DNA of 64,000 nt from Halisarca cf. caerulea (taxonomy: Eukaryota; Porifera; Demospongiae; Chondrillida; Halisarcidae), in assembly GCA_963170055.1 (NCBI GenBank), contig CAUJGJ010000002.1, positions 3,312,346 to 3,376,345 on the forward strand, given 5' to 3'. This document shows positions 24,201 to 35,388 of this stretch, in pieces (positions within the stretch are counted from its first letter, which is position 1; every line of letters begins with the position of its first letter). Under the pieces are notes generated by a model. The model was not told the origin of the DNA. It searched no databases and worked only from the letters and a program-made list of their open reading frames with translations. The position numbers and the translations under genes were made by a program.

Positions 24201-25118
24201 CCTTCAGTTGTTCACAATTAGGGCAGTGAGCTAGCTCAATGCATGCACACACAGAATATCAACTAGACAAAGTACATCAAGTACAAACAACACACAGTAT
24301 ACCCACACACAAGACACATACTGTGTATGTCTGAATAGAAGCCCTGGCCTCTATTCCTTCTGGAAGGTTTTGACCCAGCCTCTATTTGAGCCCGGCTTCT
24401 ATTTCTTAGGTACATGCAAGAAATAATAATAGGAAAATGGCCACCAATAGGTAGTTGTGCACTTTCAAAAAAGAAAGTGTTGTTAGAGAGCACTATATGT
24501 ACAAGGTTGCTTGCATACCCACTTGTTGGAGAAGGAACTTTACGTGAGAGTAGAGAACGATCAGCGCACTGTTTCCGTGTAATAAGAGGAAGATGTTGCT
24601 TGATGTTACTGCTTCACACTCTATCGTTTTTAACTGGAATTTGATGTCACATGGCTTTATTTCAGACATAGCTAACCTTCTCTTAATCGTAGATACTCCG
24701 CCGTGACATTCGCACCCGAAAATTGTGCCTCAAAGTGGAAAAGGTTTTTCGTTTCATCACAGGAAACCCCAGCGTGTATTCAAACCTGGTGTATATTAGA
24801 ACCTTGGCTTCTATTTAAGAAATACTTAGCTGACACCCGGCTTCTATTTGATCCCCGGCCTCTATTTGAGCCTGGCTTCTATTAGGAGATATATGGTACA
24901 TACATACAGTACATGTTACACAAGTGTCTCACCTAGCTCTTTCCCCATCAACCATTCCTCCAATAAAATTGTAGATTTCTTTCACTGTATCCTAAGTTGG
25001 GTTCCAAAATTGTATATATGAAAATAGTGTTATGTTTTTGATGTTGTGTGTGTACCATCACGTTTGTGCTTTTCATGGTCTGTGTGTTCATGTGTGTGTA
25101 TGTGTATGTGTGTATGTA

Positions 25119-25184
<66 letters not shown>

Positions 25185-25201
25185 TGTGTGTATGTGTGTG
25201 T

Positions 25202-25246
<45 letters not shown>

Positions 25247-27009
25247 TGTGTGTAGCAGGTATGTTATGTCCAATTGGGACATAAACGGGTCATAAAATCA
25301 AATAGCAGATGTTATCAAAGCACTGGTATAAATCGCCTTGTTTTCTGTTGGTAACGAAATGACGGCAGTGACAGCATCTACTACCCAACGAAGAAGGAAG
25401 ATGACTGCACATGGAAATATTATTCGAAATTCCAGTCAGAAAAATTCTAGTTTTTTTTAATTTGAAACTTGTACAGATTGTTCCTAAAGGACCAAACCCT
25501 CAGAATTGAAAAATGAATCTTCGTACGTTGTTCCATTTGTTTTTTGTCCAGCATTTTGTGGCCACACTGGTGTTTTTCTTAGCTTTTCTTGTGGATAACC
25601 TTGAATATTGAAGCTGTGAAGTGGAGCAGCAAACTTCATTTTTTGATTTAGTAAGTTTACACGTTTGGCACATTTTGAGCCTACTTTTGTATATCAATCA
25701 ATCAATCAATCCATATTTAACGTGCACACATGTATAAACACTATAGGGTGCAGGATACACCCAATGAGGCACAAAAATGAAAAGATCATGTGACTTGAGT
25801 TTGATGTTCATCGCTCAAATCGTTCACACCACATTACATACAATAGTTTGGCAGTCTTTAAATCTTTGCATGCACGGTCTAAAATCGAAACAGTCTTTGA
25901 TTCAGTCTCCATCTCCTCAAAATCATCAATTACTTCTCTCACACATTCAATCAACGGTTGGCGCAGATTTCCCCACGTAGGGCAGGTCATCATCCAATGA
26001 CATGTATCTTCTATAGTACCATTACTGCATTCCCGACAAACTCTCTCTTCTCGTTCCAAGCCTCGCCATCTGCCTGTTTCAACCTCAAAGTGTGCAGTGC
26101 CTCCTCTCAGTTTCACCAGCATAGATCTCATAGCTCTATCACGCACTATCCAGCACCTCTGGCTCAAACCAAGATCAAAGATCTTGTGAAGTAGGTTCAG
26201 CTTCGACTTTCCAGACAACTCACGCAACCACTCTGTTGACACTACTTTCTCCACGATACTCCTAAGCATCCCTCTCAACTGGTAGCCACTGATGTTCTTC
26301 AGGCCTTGGCAGTTCACCAGGGAGCTGTTCCACCCAAATGCTTTAAAGCATTCCTGCAGCTTGGCAACCCAGCAGCCTGCATTCAACGTCAGAGCCTCCA
26401 TGGTTACTCTTCTTATGATACGATTCTCATAGTCAGGGTGGGTCATCATCTTGTGCCAAAACCTTACACATCTCATTTTTGCCTCCCAACACGTACAGTG
26501 GTAAACAGTCCATCTCCATGAACAGAGACACTCTAGGGTGTGATCTCGCAACCCCCAAGAAAGATCTAAATACTCTCAGCTGAAGATGGTCTAAAGACGA
26601 CAATGACGCATTACAGCCCCATGCCTCAGATCCGTAAAGGACAACAGACTGTACCATGCAGTCAAACAGCTTCTTAAAAGATTGGCCAAACAGCATCCCA
26701 ACAGATGATCGCATTTGTTGTAGAAGTAGGCTTGCCGCTTTTCTACCAGCCTCTACTCTACTTTATATGTATATAAAAACCCCGATTTCTCCGACCAGAA
26801 TTTGAAATCTTTGTGTTTTCACGTACTGTAGGCTTGATGAAAGGTCCACAAAGACAATCTTTCAAGCACTGGATAAGCCTCTAGCCTACTCAGGTACAAA
26901 GTAGATAGGTCCTTGTTCTTGTTTAAGCATATTTCACAACTGTACACTTCATTTCGCCATTTAGTTTACGTCCAAATCGGATATAACCTACCTGCGGTGT
27001 GTGTGTGTG

Positions 27010-27060
<51 letters not shown>

Positions 27061-30000
27061 AATGTTAGTTTATTTTACACAAAGGGGATGAAAACTATCT
27101 TCTATAGGCTTATATAAAGTGATTTGAAGCATTAACCCCATATATAAAGATACACTTCAGAGTGATCTTGTAGACACAGAGTAACAATCAATTGCGTAGC
27201 ATGCACTTCAGACTGATGGGCACACCTCACAGTGGTGGCGTAAATGTGTGTTTCAGATTGAGTGAGGAAATGTTGACACTTACCTCACAGAGGAGTTTCA
27301 CTGGGCATGCGTAAATCACTAGTCGCTTGGGAGGGGCAACATCAGCATACTTCCTAAAAATGGGAGTATGATATTATAGTAGTAAGGGGGTAGGTATTCA
27401 AGCAATGGAGGGAGGTACAGTGGAACGCGCTTAGCAAGTACCTGGTCTAGTACATACTCCCGGATAGTAAATACTCATTTCTGTACCTGTGTCTATACCT
27501 CATGTACATAAACCAACCCTGATAGTCGTACCTCTGATAAGAAGTACTGATTTGTGGCCCCTTCGAGGTAAGTGCTAAGCAGGTTTGAATGTATAGTTAA
27601 AATAATACATGTGGGAAGAACCGAAATCAGTGGCAAACCATGAGACGTGTCACTGTTGGCAGGGTTTACTTACCAGAAGTTATACAGGAATTTTTCAACA
27701 CTCTAGGCTGCCTCCCTCAATATCATAATATTACCACACTTGGTGACATAAATAAGCCTGATGTCAACTGGCAATCAATGTCCTCTACAAACAGCCTTGG
27801 AAACCTATTCTGTGAGTTAGCTTTCAACTTGAACTTGATTCAAGTCATATCTAAACCTACCCATATTCATGGCAACCCAACCACAATAATTGTGGATATC
27901 ATCAGACTCCTCCACTACCTTATGCACTAAATCTTAATGCCCATAGATCCAAATCCACTTTAGGAGTTCCTATATTGTCTAAAGCTGATCCCACTGTTAT
28001 AGCATAATATAATGCTCATAGCAGCCAAACTACACCATCAGACAACTGCAAAGGCCATATGGAACAATATGGGAGATTTGATACTCTCTGCATGCAAATG
28101 TACCACACCGCTTTTCCTCCAAGTGTAGAAATCATCCTAAGTGGTTTACCTCACAAATATGACACCAGCTAAAAAAGTGCATACCCTCTGGAGACCAGTA
28201 AAAAGTACCCAACATATGGAAACACTGCAAAGCTTTCCCAATGTGAATCTTCATTACAATTCCTTATGAAAAGCACCAAAAGCCAATATGAACTCAACTT
28301 GATCAAACGACATTTCTCCAATCCTAGGAAGCTATTTAAATGCCTTGAGGATCTCTCAAAGGAGTCACAACTCCCCAAAATTCTTCACTACGAGCAAATA
28401 ACCTTTCATCACCATCTGACAGAGCTAATGCCTTCAATCAATACTTAAATTCCATATTTACGAAAGCAATTTTATCCTATCACCTTCCCACTAGCTTCCA
28501 ACACCCACATCCCATCTCAGCAACATCTCCATTATAATACTGAATATGTCTACCAGGTCCTGTCAAATCTAAATTGCTACAAGGCACCGGTCAGTTTGTG
28601 ACAATATTAACCCCCACATGGTCACTTACCATCCTCTGCTCTTTTCTACTACTAACACCAATCACATCACCATGTACTTCAACAATGCCTATCAACAGCA
28701 TTCATTCCGCAAGAGTGGGAAATGCACCAAGTTGTACCTAGTATCCACAATAGTGATGAGAAGACAGTCATTACAAATTAATTCCCTATCTCCCTGCTAT
28801 GCATCTTTGCCAAAACCCTAACGTAACTTTAATACCATCGACTTGATAATACTGTGCTTATTTTCAGCTCGAAAAACTGCTAAACTTTAGACTTTGTAAA
28901 GTGTTGGGACTTGAACCATCGTATTCTGCCTAAAAAATGAGGATCAATGTCCAAGAATGAGATTTTTGTTGAACTGGATTGACATTGGTGAAGGAGACTC
29001 ACATGAGAATGTGAAACATATCGTCAACAAGGAGAATATCGAAGTTGGAGCTATTGGCAAGGCCAAATTTAACAGAAAACTCTACAGAGCAGGGGTAGCT
29101 GTCCTTGACCTACTCAGGCAATATATCCACTTTCTAATCGTAGCCTTGGTTGTTTGAAGGCCTTCTTTGTTCAAAATGTTTATAATCTCACCAGTGACCT
29201 CCCTTCTGTGTTTAAAAACAAGATTCTGCAATGAAAGCAAGCTGACAAACGAGCAGGCTTCTTCAAGCATAGATATGACATGCGATTTGACCTTTGAACT
29301 TGATAATTGCATGTTGTGTGTACACAAGTGTATATATATGGGTGTTAAACGCACGTATGGAGGTCTATTAATTACGATCACCACCGTATAAGATTATTAC
29401 CTTTGTATACCCTAAAATTTCACATCAATTTGTCTTCCTCAAAGACAGATCATGCATCACACAATGAAAGGGTGACAATGATACATAATTATACTGCATG
29501 CAGTACAACACAGTCATTTAATAGTATCAGGTGTCACGATTCAGCTTGTAGCACAATTCTGTGAGGTTCTGAACTTTGTTCACAACTAGTAATAATAATA
29601 GTCTTTTAATTGGTTTAACGGAAGTTTCATTTCATTTGACAGACGTTTCGGTTGAATTGACGTACAGTACACTTTTCATTGCAATTAACACGTTATTCAT
29701 TGCAATTAATGGAAGTGTTATTACACATGCAAGTTTGGAGTAAATTCTGAAAGCTATAGGGAAGCCTTCCTCAGTGCATTTCGTCTTTGAATACTCTCCT
29801 TCTTCGTCCTTGAATACTTGTTTAGAGAGTACTCGTCACTTGTTTAGAGAGTAGGCTGAGGCTTGAATGCTTGTACAAGGCACCGAGAAGGACAGGTAAA
29901 TGTTTCATCTACCATTTGCAATCTTCTTGCACCACAACACTGAATCTTCAGCCTACGCTGTCCAATAACCCCTATGGTTCTAAATGAAGGGGTTGCAAGT

Positions 30001-32466
30001 TTGTAAACTTGTCTATATTTTTGATTGCCCCCTTCAAAGGTCTAGATGTACCTCTTGAACAGTCTCTTCGTAAACACTCAAGTCTTCGTAAACCTACTAA
30101 GGAAACTGTAAGTATTGGAAGACTAAAGTTTAAAACCTCAGAAGTGAAGCGCTAGCACCCTAGGTAAAGTTGGGCTATTGCCTAGAATATAACTCCAAAC
30201 TTGAACTACAGCGCTTCTGCTAATTGCAATGAACAATACATTAATTGGAACAAAAAGAACATCAATTCAAATAAAATGTCTGTCAAATGAAATTAAACAT
30301 CTGTCAAACGAACCAAAAAAAGACTGTAATAAATATGGGTATTTAACAGATACTGTATGTAAAAACCAATGAGCAATAATCCCCACATTGAATTAATGTA
30401 CGTGCGTTGCGTCTGTGGCACAGCCCCCTTTCTGCCCATATTCCTAAAATGGAGGGGGGGGGGGGGGGATCTGGTACACGTGACTACTCCACGTGCACAC
30501 AGCCACCCAAAGCCTACAGTGGCCAGCCATCATGGACTATTAGAGCCCACAGTGGCCAGCCATCATGGACTATTAGAGCCCACAGTGCTAGCCCTCATGG
30601 ACTATTGTGAAACACTTGTGTTAGGAACTATTGTGAAACAATTATTGTTTTACACTAGTCCACTGTGGGCTTTGGGTGGGCTGCACTGCCTCATCAATCG
30701 TTTTTAGTTATGTCTCTACGTATCAGAACTTGTTGCTCACCCCCACGATGAATCATCTGCCTAGTAAACCAAAAAAGCTATAAGTCAAAGATTCTCACCT
30801 GTACCCAAACACAAGATGGTAAGTGAACGCAGCTTCAAAGAGCCCCTGCAGTGGTGGTATATGGCCCCAAATAAACAGTCACCAAGTTGGCTTCCTACGC
30901 AATCGATCATGCCTACCCAACTCCTAACATCCTACTCCAACGTATACTCATCATTAGATCCTTGTGTTAGTGCACCGGTATTCACTGAACCATTGCCACA
31001 AGGGCCTGGTAATGCCTATCATCCAGAGTTTAAGCAGTAGTTCATTGTGTGGGATGGTGTCGAAGGCTTTTTTGAAGTCGAAGTGAGCTATATCACAGCA
31101 GATTCCAGCATCTAATGAGGAGTATACGTTGGAGTAGGATGGTAGGAGTTGGGTTAGGCATGATCGATTGCGTAGGAAGCCAAATTGGTGACTGTTTATT
31201 TGGGGCCATATGAAGTTGATGATCTTATTGAAATTGGCTTCACTATGTCAGCATTTCCAGAGAATCCTCACCCCTTCTTCCTGTACTGTCAGGCGTTCCT
31301 CAGGGTAGCATCCTAGGGTCAATCCTATTCCTTGTGTATGTCAATGACCTGCCAACTAACATCTTGCATTCTTCTGCTTATCTATTTGCTGACGACACCA
31401 AGTTCATCAACTCCATCCCTAATTTTAACAATACCATTCTCCTACAAAGTGACATTGATTCCCTCTCTTCATGGTGTTGGAAATGGAACCTATCCTTGAA
31501 CAAAGGCAAATGTGCAATAATGAGAATATCCTTCAAATCCAACTCTGCTCCACCTACGTACACTATCAACAATAGTACCATCACAATCAGTAGCAACCAA
31601 TGCGATTTAGGCATCATTATCTCCCACAATCTGTCATGGGATACCCACTACTCCCACATACATATGTGTTAATGCCTACCGTGCCTTAAACTTCATTAGA
31701 AGAAATATAGCCACGTCAGCACCTCAAGATCTTAAGAAAGCACTCTATATATCATTAGTCCGTTCCAAAATCACATACTGCTCCCAGCTATGGCGACCGA
31801 TGCACATCAAGGACATCACATGTCTGGAAAACATACAGCGCAGAGCCAGAAAATTCATCCTCACACTAGTGGAATTGGCTACAAGGAAAGACTCATCCAA
31901 CTAAAACTCTTTCCAGTAATGTACTGGTATGAGATTAAAGACATTTATACCTAATTGAAGTGTTTACAATGCCCCCGATGACTTAAAAAACCACAACCAC
32001 ATGGCATTTGTATTGTCCACCACTAGACTTGGCTCCCAATCCAAACTGCGACACAACTACACGAGAACATCAACAGTTAGACACTTTTACTTCAACAGAG
32101 TTGTCAAATATTATGGAATCGCATGCCACCCATCAACCTTGACCTGCCTTCTGATTCAACCAAATGACAGATCATACACTTTATGTGGGACCAAGTCATC
32201 AACAACTTTGACCCTGATACCTCATGTACCTTCCATTACTCTGTCCATTGTCCAAGTGTCAGCTAGTCCACTTATGATTTCCTGTAATTTTCTTCCCCCT
32301 CCCACCTTTTTCCTTCCGTGCTTTTTCCACCCTCCTTTTCTTTGTACCAAGGCTGCATCACTAGATGATGTCAGACCGTCGGCCACACTTACCCACAACT
32401 CACATTACAGTATCCACCCCACGTCATGTCACATAATGGCTGAAAAGCATTGTTGTAAATCGTCCT

Positions 32467-32502
<36 letters not shown>

Positions 32503-32666
32503 CTGTTGCTCGCCCCCACGATGAATCATCTGCCTAGTGAACCAAAAAAGCTATAAGTCAAAGATTCTCACCTGTACCCAAACACAAGATGGTAAGTGAA
32601 CGCAGCTTCGAAGAGCCCCTGCAGTGGTGGATACAACCAGTTTACATCGTATTGGCCCGGCACCAT
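21235..32666 (-). CDS. Conserved-looking protein of unknown function, 8 exons, 364 aa
   Basis: Exons: 32572-32666, 27284-27353, 24933-24991, 23830-23971, 23441-23658, 23198-23366, 22838-23019, 21235-21394. Every border is GT-AG and phases agree across all seven introns, ending at a stop after EVPLSPL. Recognisable stretches include YPPLQGLFEAAFTYHLVFGY, KYADVAPPKRLVIYACPVKL, GGPMFYANLFVPSLWYLLRY and GHCLILCTKITWHAVVGLI. I do not recognise the family. Several hydrophobic aromatic-rich segments could associate with membranes. The start at 32666 is the first Met in frame, with a stop just upstream. However, 32697-32838 reads in another frame as an N-terminus with a strong hydrophobic anchor (FWGTLLQLLFTVVAVLSVYY), so a one-base error or an unseen 5' exon may hide the true start. 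Introns 1 and 2 contain LINE insertions. Confidence 0.75.
22150..22790. mobile_element. Complex inverted-repeat element in intron 7
   Basis: 'ctagacagagttta' and its complement 'taaactctgtctag', and 'tgcacaaggctagg' with 'cctagccttgtgca', occur several times in alternate orientation. The block from 'tttcacaacttacccttg' to 'ttttaccattttaaa' is inverted at 22191-22340. A half copy lies at 56095-56405 and a weaker one near 12270-12360. Non-coding MITE-like family. Confidence 0.6.
24073..24162. mobile_element. Palindromic MITE, 'agtctcgtaccc' subfamily
   Basis: Ends 'agtctcatacccaggctgtc' and 'gatagcctgggtacaagact' are inverted repeats, about 90 bp in all. Confidence 0.75.
24340..24890. repeat. 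Dispersed repeat with 'cctctatttgagcc' words
   Basis: Clusters at 24347-24408 and 24790-24885 repeat 'cggcttctatttgagcc' variants; the same word type occurs at 46270-46390 ('cccggctattaaatgaacc'). Looks like both ends of a non-coding element in intron 3 of the eight-exon gene. Confidence 0.5.
25092..25256. repeat. (GT)n microsatellite
   Basis: About 165 bp of GT units with scattered TATG interruptions. Confidence 0.97.
25690..26770 (-). mobile_element. 5'-truncated jockey-like LINE with ORF2 C-terminus
   Basis: Minus frames 26433-26714 and 25808-26551 overlap and together encode the post-RT part of a non-LTR polymerase: LFDCMVQSVVLYGSEAWG, then RGGTAHFEVETGRWRG, a CCHC-type knuckle (CRECSNGTIEDTCHWMMTC) and a C-terminal MWCERF, broken by one frameshift. 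The 3' end of the element is a (TTGA)n tail at 25695-25712. The same family is at 57423-58690 and, as a fragment, at 45125-45920. Lies in intron 2 of the eight-exon gene. Confidence 0.75.
27001..27058. repeat. (GT)n microsatellite
   Basis: About 58 bp of GT with one GC interruption. Confidence 0.95.
27416..27593. mobile_element. Pogo/Tigger-like MITE ('cgcttagcaagtacctgg' family)
   Basis: TACAGTGGAACGCGCTTAGC at the left and GCTAAGCAGGTTTGAATGTA at the right. A copy in the opposite orientation is at 33775-33959. Confidence 0.8.
27640..28600 (+). mobile_element. Degenerate CR1/L2-like LINE fragment (endonuclease end and linker)
   Basis: Frame 27640-27927 contains TTLGDINKPDVNWQS, matching the conserved GDFNxPDxxW block of AP-type endonucleases of non-LTR elements, then a segment like FNLNLIQVISKPTH. 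Further along, FSNPRKLFKCLEDLSK (28312-28360) matches the linker before the RT domain. Several stops and frameshifts; dead. Confidence 0.65.
29100..29384 (-). mobile_element. Possible transposase N-terminal fragment (helix-turn-helix)
   Basis: A minus-strand frame contains EVTGEIINILNKEGLQTT followed by KATIRKWIYCLSRSR, which resembles the paired helix-turn-helix start of Tc1-like or similar DDE transposases. No catalytic domain follows. Weak call. Confidence 0.3.
30519..30600 (+). repeat. 33-bp tandem repeat, ~2.5 copies
   Basis: 'cagtggccagccatcatgga' plus 'ctattagagcc' occurs twice exactly and once with changes. Confidence 0.9.
30727..30857. repeat. Left copy of a ~130-bp direct repeat flanking a LINE
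   Basis: Matches 32501-32630 with only a few substitutions (for example GCTCAC/GCTCGC, TAGTAAACC/TAGTGAACC, CTTCAAAG/CTTCGAAG). Interpreted as a target-site duplication; it carries an orphaned duplicate of part of exon 1 and its splice donor from the eight-exon gene. Confidence 0.85.
30858..32500 (+). mobile_element. CR1-like LINE with inverted 5' segment
   Basis: From about 31240 the plus strand reads RT segments LPVLSGVPQGSILGS, YVNDLPTNI and YLFADDTKF, then a decayed C-terminus to an (AAT)n 3' tail at 32468-32501. The preceding part of the RT is on the minus strand, 31215 down to about 30964 (segments NSHQFGFLRNRSCL, FDFKKAFDTIPH, KLWMIGITRPLWQWF). Plus-strand 30860-30963 is a partial copy of the same segment in opposite orientation. 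This is the layout expected from twin priming. Flanked by the ~130-bp direct repeat. Several stops; dead. Confidence 0.75.
32501..32630. repeat. Right copy of the ~130-bp direct repeat flanking the LINE
   Basis: Abuts the (AAT)n tail of the LINE. It contains the 3' half of coding exon 1 (from about QGLFEAA) and the GTGAGA donor of the eight-exon minus-strand gene. Confidence 0.85.
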
Positions 32667-32838
32667 GCAAACATGTAACTTCGCTTACCGACGCTGCAAC
32701 TCTCACCACTTTGTATAAATAATACACGGAAAGTACAGCAACAACGGTAAAGAGAAGTTGTAGCAAAGTTCCCCAGAAGTACATGTCTTGTCTCTCCTCG
32801 GTTATAGAGCGGCAAGTACATGCGCGGTCAGGACCCAC

Positions 32839-33262
32839 GGGATATTATTACTCTATACTTCGTAACCTACTCGCGTGACATCCGACCGATCGTGCACTTT
32901 AGGTCGGCTGCAAGAGGAAGGAAAAGACACGTGAATGAGCCACATCGGATGTTGACATCATCGACAACGTTTGAGTATATATAATAGATGTTTTAGTATC
33001 AGATTCCATGGTTTGAGTGGGGAAGTTGCGCATACCGTACAAGCATCCGTGTGAAGAATTCATATAAGTCGAAGTAGAGCGGAAAAGTGTATGGTTGTGG
33101 TCAACATCAAAGGGAAAAAGTATACGTTTGCAGCGTATCCTTTACACTTTTTGTGACCTTTTGTCAAAAGTGTACAGTATCAAACAAGCGCCCAGTGTTA
33201 TGATAACAATAATTATTACCATTAATTTTGTCAATTAAGTCAATTCATTTGCCATACACAAG
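32839..33262. other. 5' flank of the eight-exon gene; no recognisable gene
   Basis: No TATA box or frame I can support. Contains CG-containing sequence at 32840-32900 unlike the AT-rich surroundings, compatible with a promoter region, but that is inference. Confidence 0.35.
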
Positions 33263-33439
33263 TACAGTGGAACCCACTTATTAACACTAACTCGCTCAAC
33301 GTGAAATTTTGGTCAACATGAAAGCAGCAAATGGCCCCTGCAATGCTCCTAGTATTCCTAACTGTTCTGATAATATGAAATTCTGATAACATGAACACTT
33401 TTCATCAGTCCCTTAAGTTTCGTGGTAGGTTCCACTGTA
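33263..33439. mobile_element. Pogo/Tigger-like MITE
   Basis: TACAGTGGAACCCACTTATT at the left, GTAGGTTCCACTGTA at the right, about 177 bp. Confidence 0.7.
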
Positions 33440-33539
33440 TAGCAGCTACACAAGACACAAAACACCTCGGACTCTCTAATAGAAAAAACAAGTTAGGTGC
33501 CCACATATGTTATTGTATGACCAACTGTGCATTGGCTCT

Positions 33540-33631
33540 TAGTCTTGTACCCAGACCCACTTCCGGCCGCCATTTTATTCTCGCCGGGAAGAATAAAATG
33601 GCGGCCGGAAGTGGGTCTGGGTACGAGACTA
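33540..33631. mobile_element. Palindromic MITE, 'tagtcttgtacccagaccc' subfamily
   Basis: About 42-bp arms ('agtcttgtacccagaccc...' and '...gggtctgggtacgagact') with one mismatch and an 8-bp loop. Confidence 0.9.
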
Positions 33632-33774
33632 ATTGGCTCTTCATTGCACTCACCCTTGGGCGCTTCACACCCTCGGGACTCGAGCAATAAATACGCCAAT
33701 GCACAGTTGGTCATACTATAACTATTACTTATTACAATTGAGGATTCACTGCGTGCATAATACTATATAGATAA

Positions 33775-33959
33775 TACAGTGAAACTTGCTTAGAATGTAC
33801 CTTGAAGGGGACGCAAAATCAGTGCTTATTATCAGAGGTACTTACAGTACTATTGGGGTTGGTTTATGTACATGAGGGATACACAGGGACAGAATGAGGA
33901 ATGCTTACTATCCAGGAGTACGTACTAAACCAGGTACTTACTAAGCAAGTTACACTGTA
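33775..33959. mobile_element. Pogo/Tigger-like MITE (reverse copy of 27416-27593)
   Basis: TACAGTGAAACTTGCTTAG at the left, CTAAGCAAGTTACACTGTA at the right; body matches the complement of 27416-27593. Confidence 0.85.
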
Positions 33960-34008
33960 TATTCATACATGTGTGTATGAGGGTCTATGGTGTGACACTG
34001 GTAGATCC

Positions 34009-34090
34009 TAATCTCGCGTAGTCGGATACTTTTTCTGTTATCTTCACTTCCATTGGAGATCAGGAAAAAGGGTCTGACTATGCAAGACTA
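34009..34090. mobile_element. Palindromic MITE, 'tagtctcgcgtagtc' family
   Basis: 'taatctcgcgtagtcgga' and 'tctgactatgcaagacta' form imperfect inverted ends. Confidence 0.7.
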
Positions 34091-34535
34091 GGTAGGTCCC
34101 ATTTGCATATGCACAATAGCAAGTTCAAAGTACTGCACATAAAATGAAATAAATCTATTCATAACCATGCAGCTTGCTTTCCTACCAAACCAGACTTGCA
34201 TGCCTTTTGCTATAATATAGCACAATGGCCTATGAGCAGAGGGTTCAGGAAGTCAAAGGAGGAACCTTCTCCCCACTGGTTTTCACTACATCAGAAGGAA
34301 TGTGGCCAAAGGCATGCAGCTCAGTTGCTGTTGGCCCCATTCCTATAAGCTATAGTTGAACTATAGTTTACAAGAAGATTGCTGGTATGACTCCTCAATT
34401 TGTTTGATGAGGGAAGAGCCAATATCCAACAGAATATCCAATATCCAATAGAATATCCAACATAGATTTAGCCCCCTGCACTTGAAATTGGATCCAAATG
34501 CAAAGGGTAGAAAATTTGCAGAAATATAATATTAG

Positions 34536-34725
34536 TACAGTCAAACCTCGTTAGTGAGTACACCTGGGGACCCTCCAATTTGCTACTCACTATTAGTAGT
34601 ACTTGCTGACCAATAGCATATAGATTAGTATTATGGGTTATAAACTGGGGTATCATATCCTTGTACTTCCTAACCAGGTATTACTCATTAACAGTGTTAA
34701 TTCTTACTAACAAGGTTCTACTGTA
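34536..34725. mobile_element. Pogo/Tigger-like MITE ('cctcgttagtgagtac' family)
   Basis: Near-identical to 19142-19321, same orientation, TA borders. Confidence 0.85.
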
Positions 34726-34754
34726 TTTGATGAAAAGGAAGTCTGTGCTACCTC

Positions 34755-35165
34755 TCATCTTATCACTGCATGACAACAGTGCCACACCACTACTCCTTGA
34801 TCAGTCGATTGGCGGCTGAACAGTTCATGATATCCTTTTGGACAAGCATCCATCTGCACGTCAAGTACATTTAGCAGCACTAATAAACCAGGATTTTGAG
34901 TTAATTCCTCTATATCCTTTCCATTACACAAGTTTGGAGAACTGGATGGCTTAAGTTTATAACCAGAAGGCTGCCCTAAGAACAGATGGGGGTGCCAGTC
35001 CCTCAGGCATGGATGCCTGTCTTTGGAAGACCATTGAATCCATTCCTGCCATGTGTGTTGTTGTAAAGAGGTTGATGTTGTAAACATTGACTTTCTAACC
35101 AAGTTTGACTGTATAGCTACGTACATGCATGTTGAAAGTTTCTGAATCTTGATCCCTTTATGCAT
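34755..35165 (-). other. Unrecognised open frame
   Basis: A 136-codon minus-strand frame just downstream of the ALKBH1 stop, including SLQQHTWQEWIQWSSKDR and LLNVLDVQMDACPKGYHELF. Composition is protein-like but I recognise no family and no splice partners. It may be ALKBH1 3' untranslated sequence, a relic repeat or an exon of another gene. Confidence 0.25.
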
Positions 35166-35388
35166 ATGCCTACATTATACCATGCAGTGTAATAAGGTGC
35201 AGAATATTATACACCACTAAATGTCATTATACAATTATAGGAATTATCAGTAGTTTAGTTGTATAACTGTCAACTGTAAACACACATGCATAATAATATG
35301 ATTTCCATAACAAACTGTGTAATTATTAAACCAATACAGTTGTACATTAATAAAAAAGAAAAAGGTGCAATACACAGTAATCTACAAG

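Noticed and set aside
32572..32838. Exon reading with a signal-anchor that continues in frame to the GTGAGA donor
   Set aside because: Joining this frame to the next exon needs a weak acceptor, and its last 30 codons look unlike protein, whereas the other frame joins a strong acceptor at 27353. Kept as a finding, not as the coding call.
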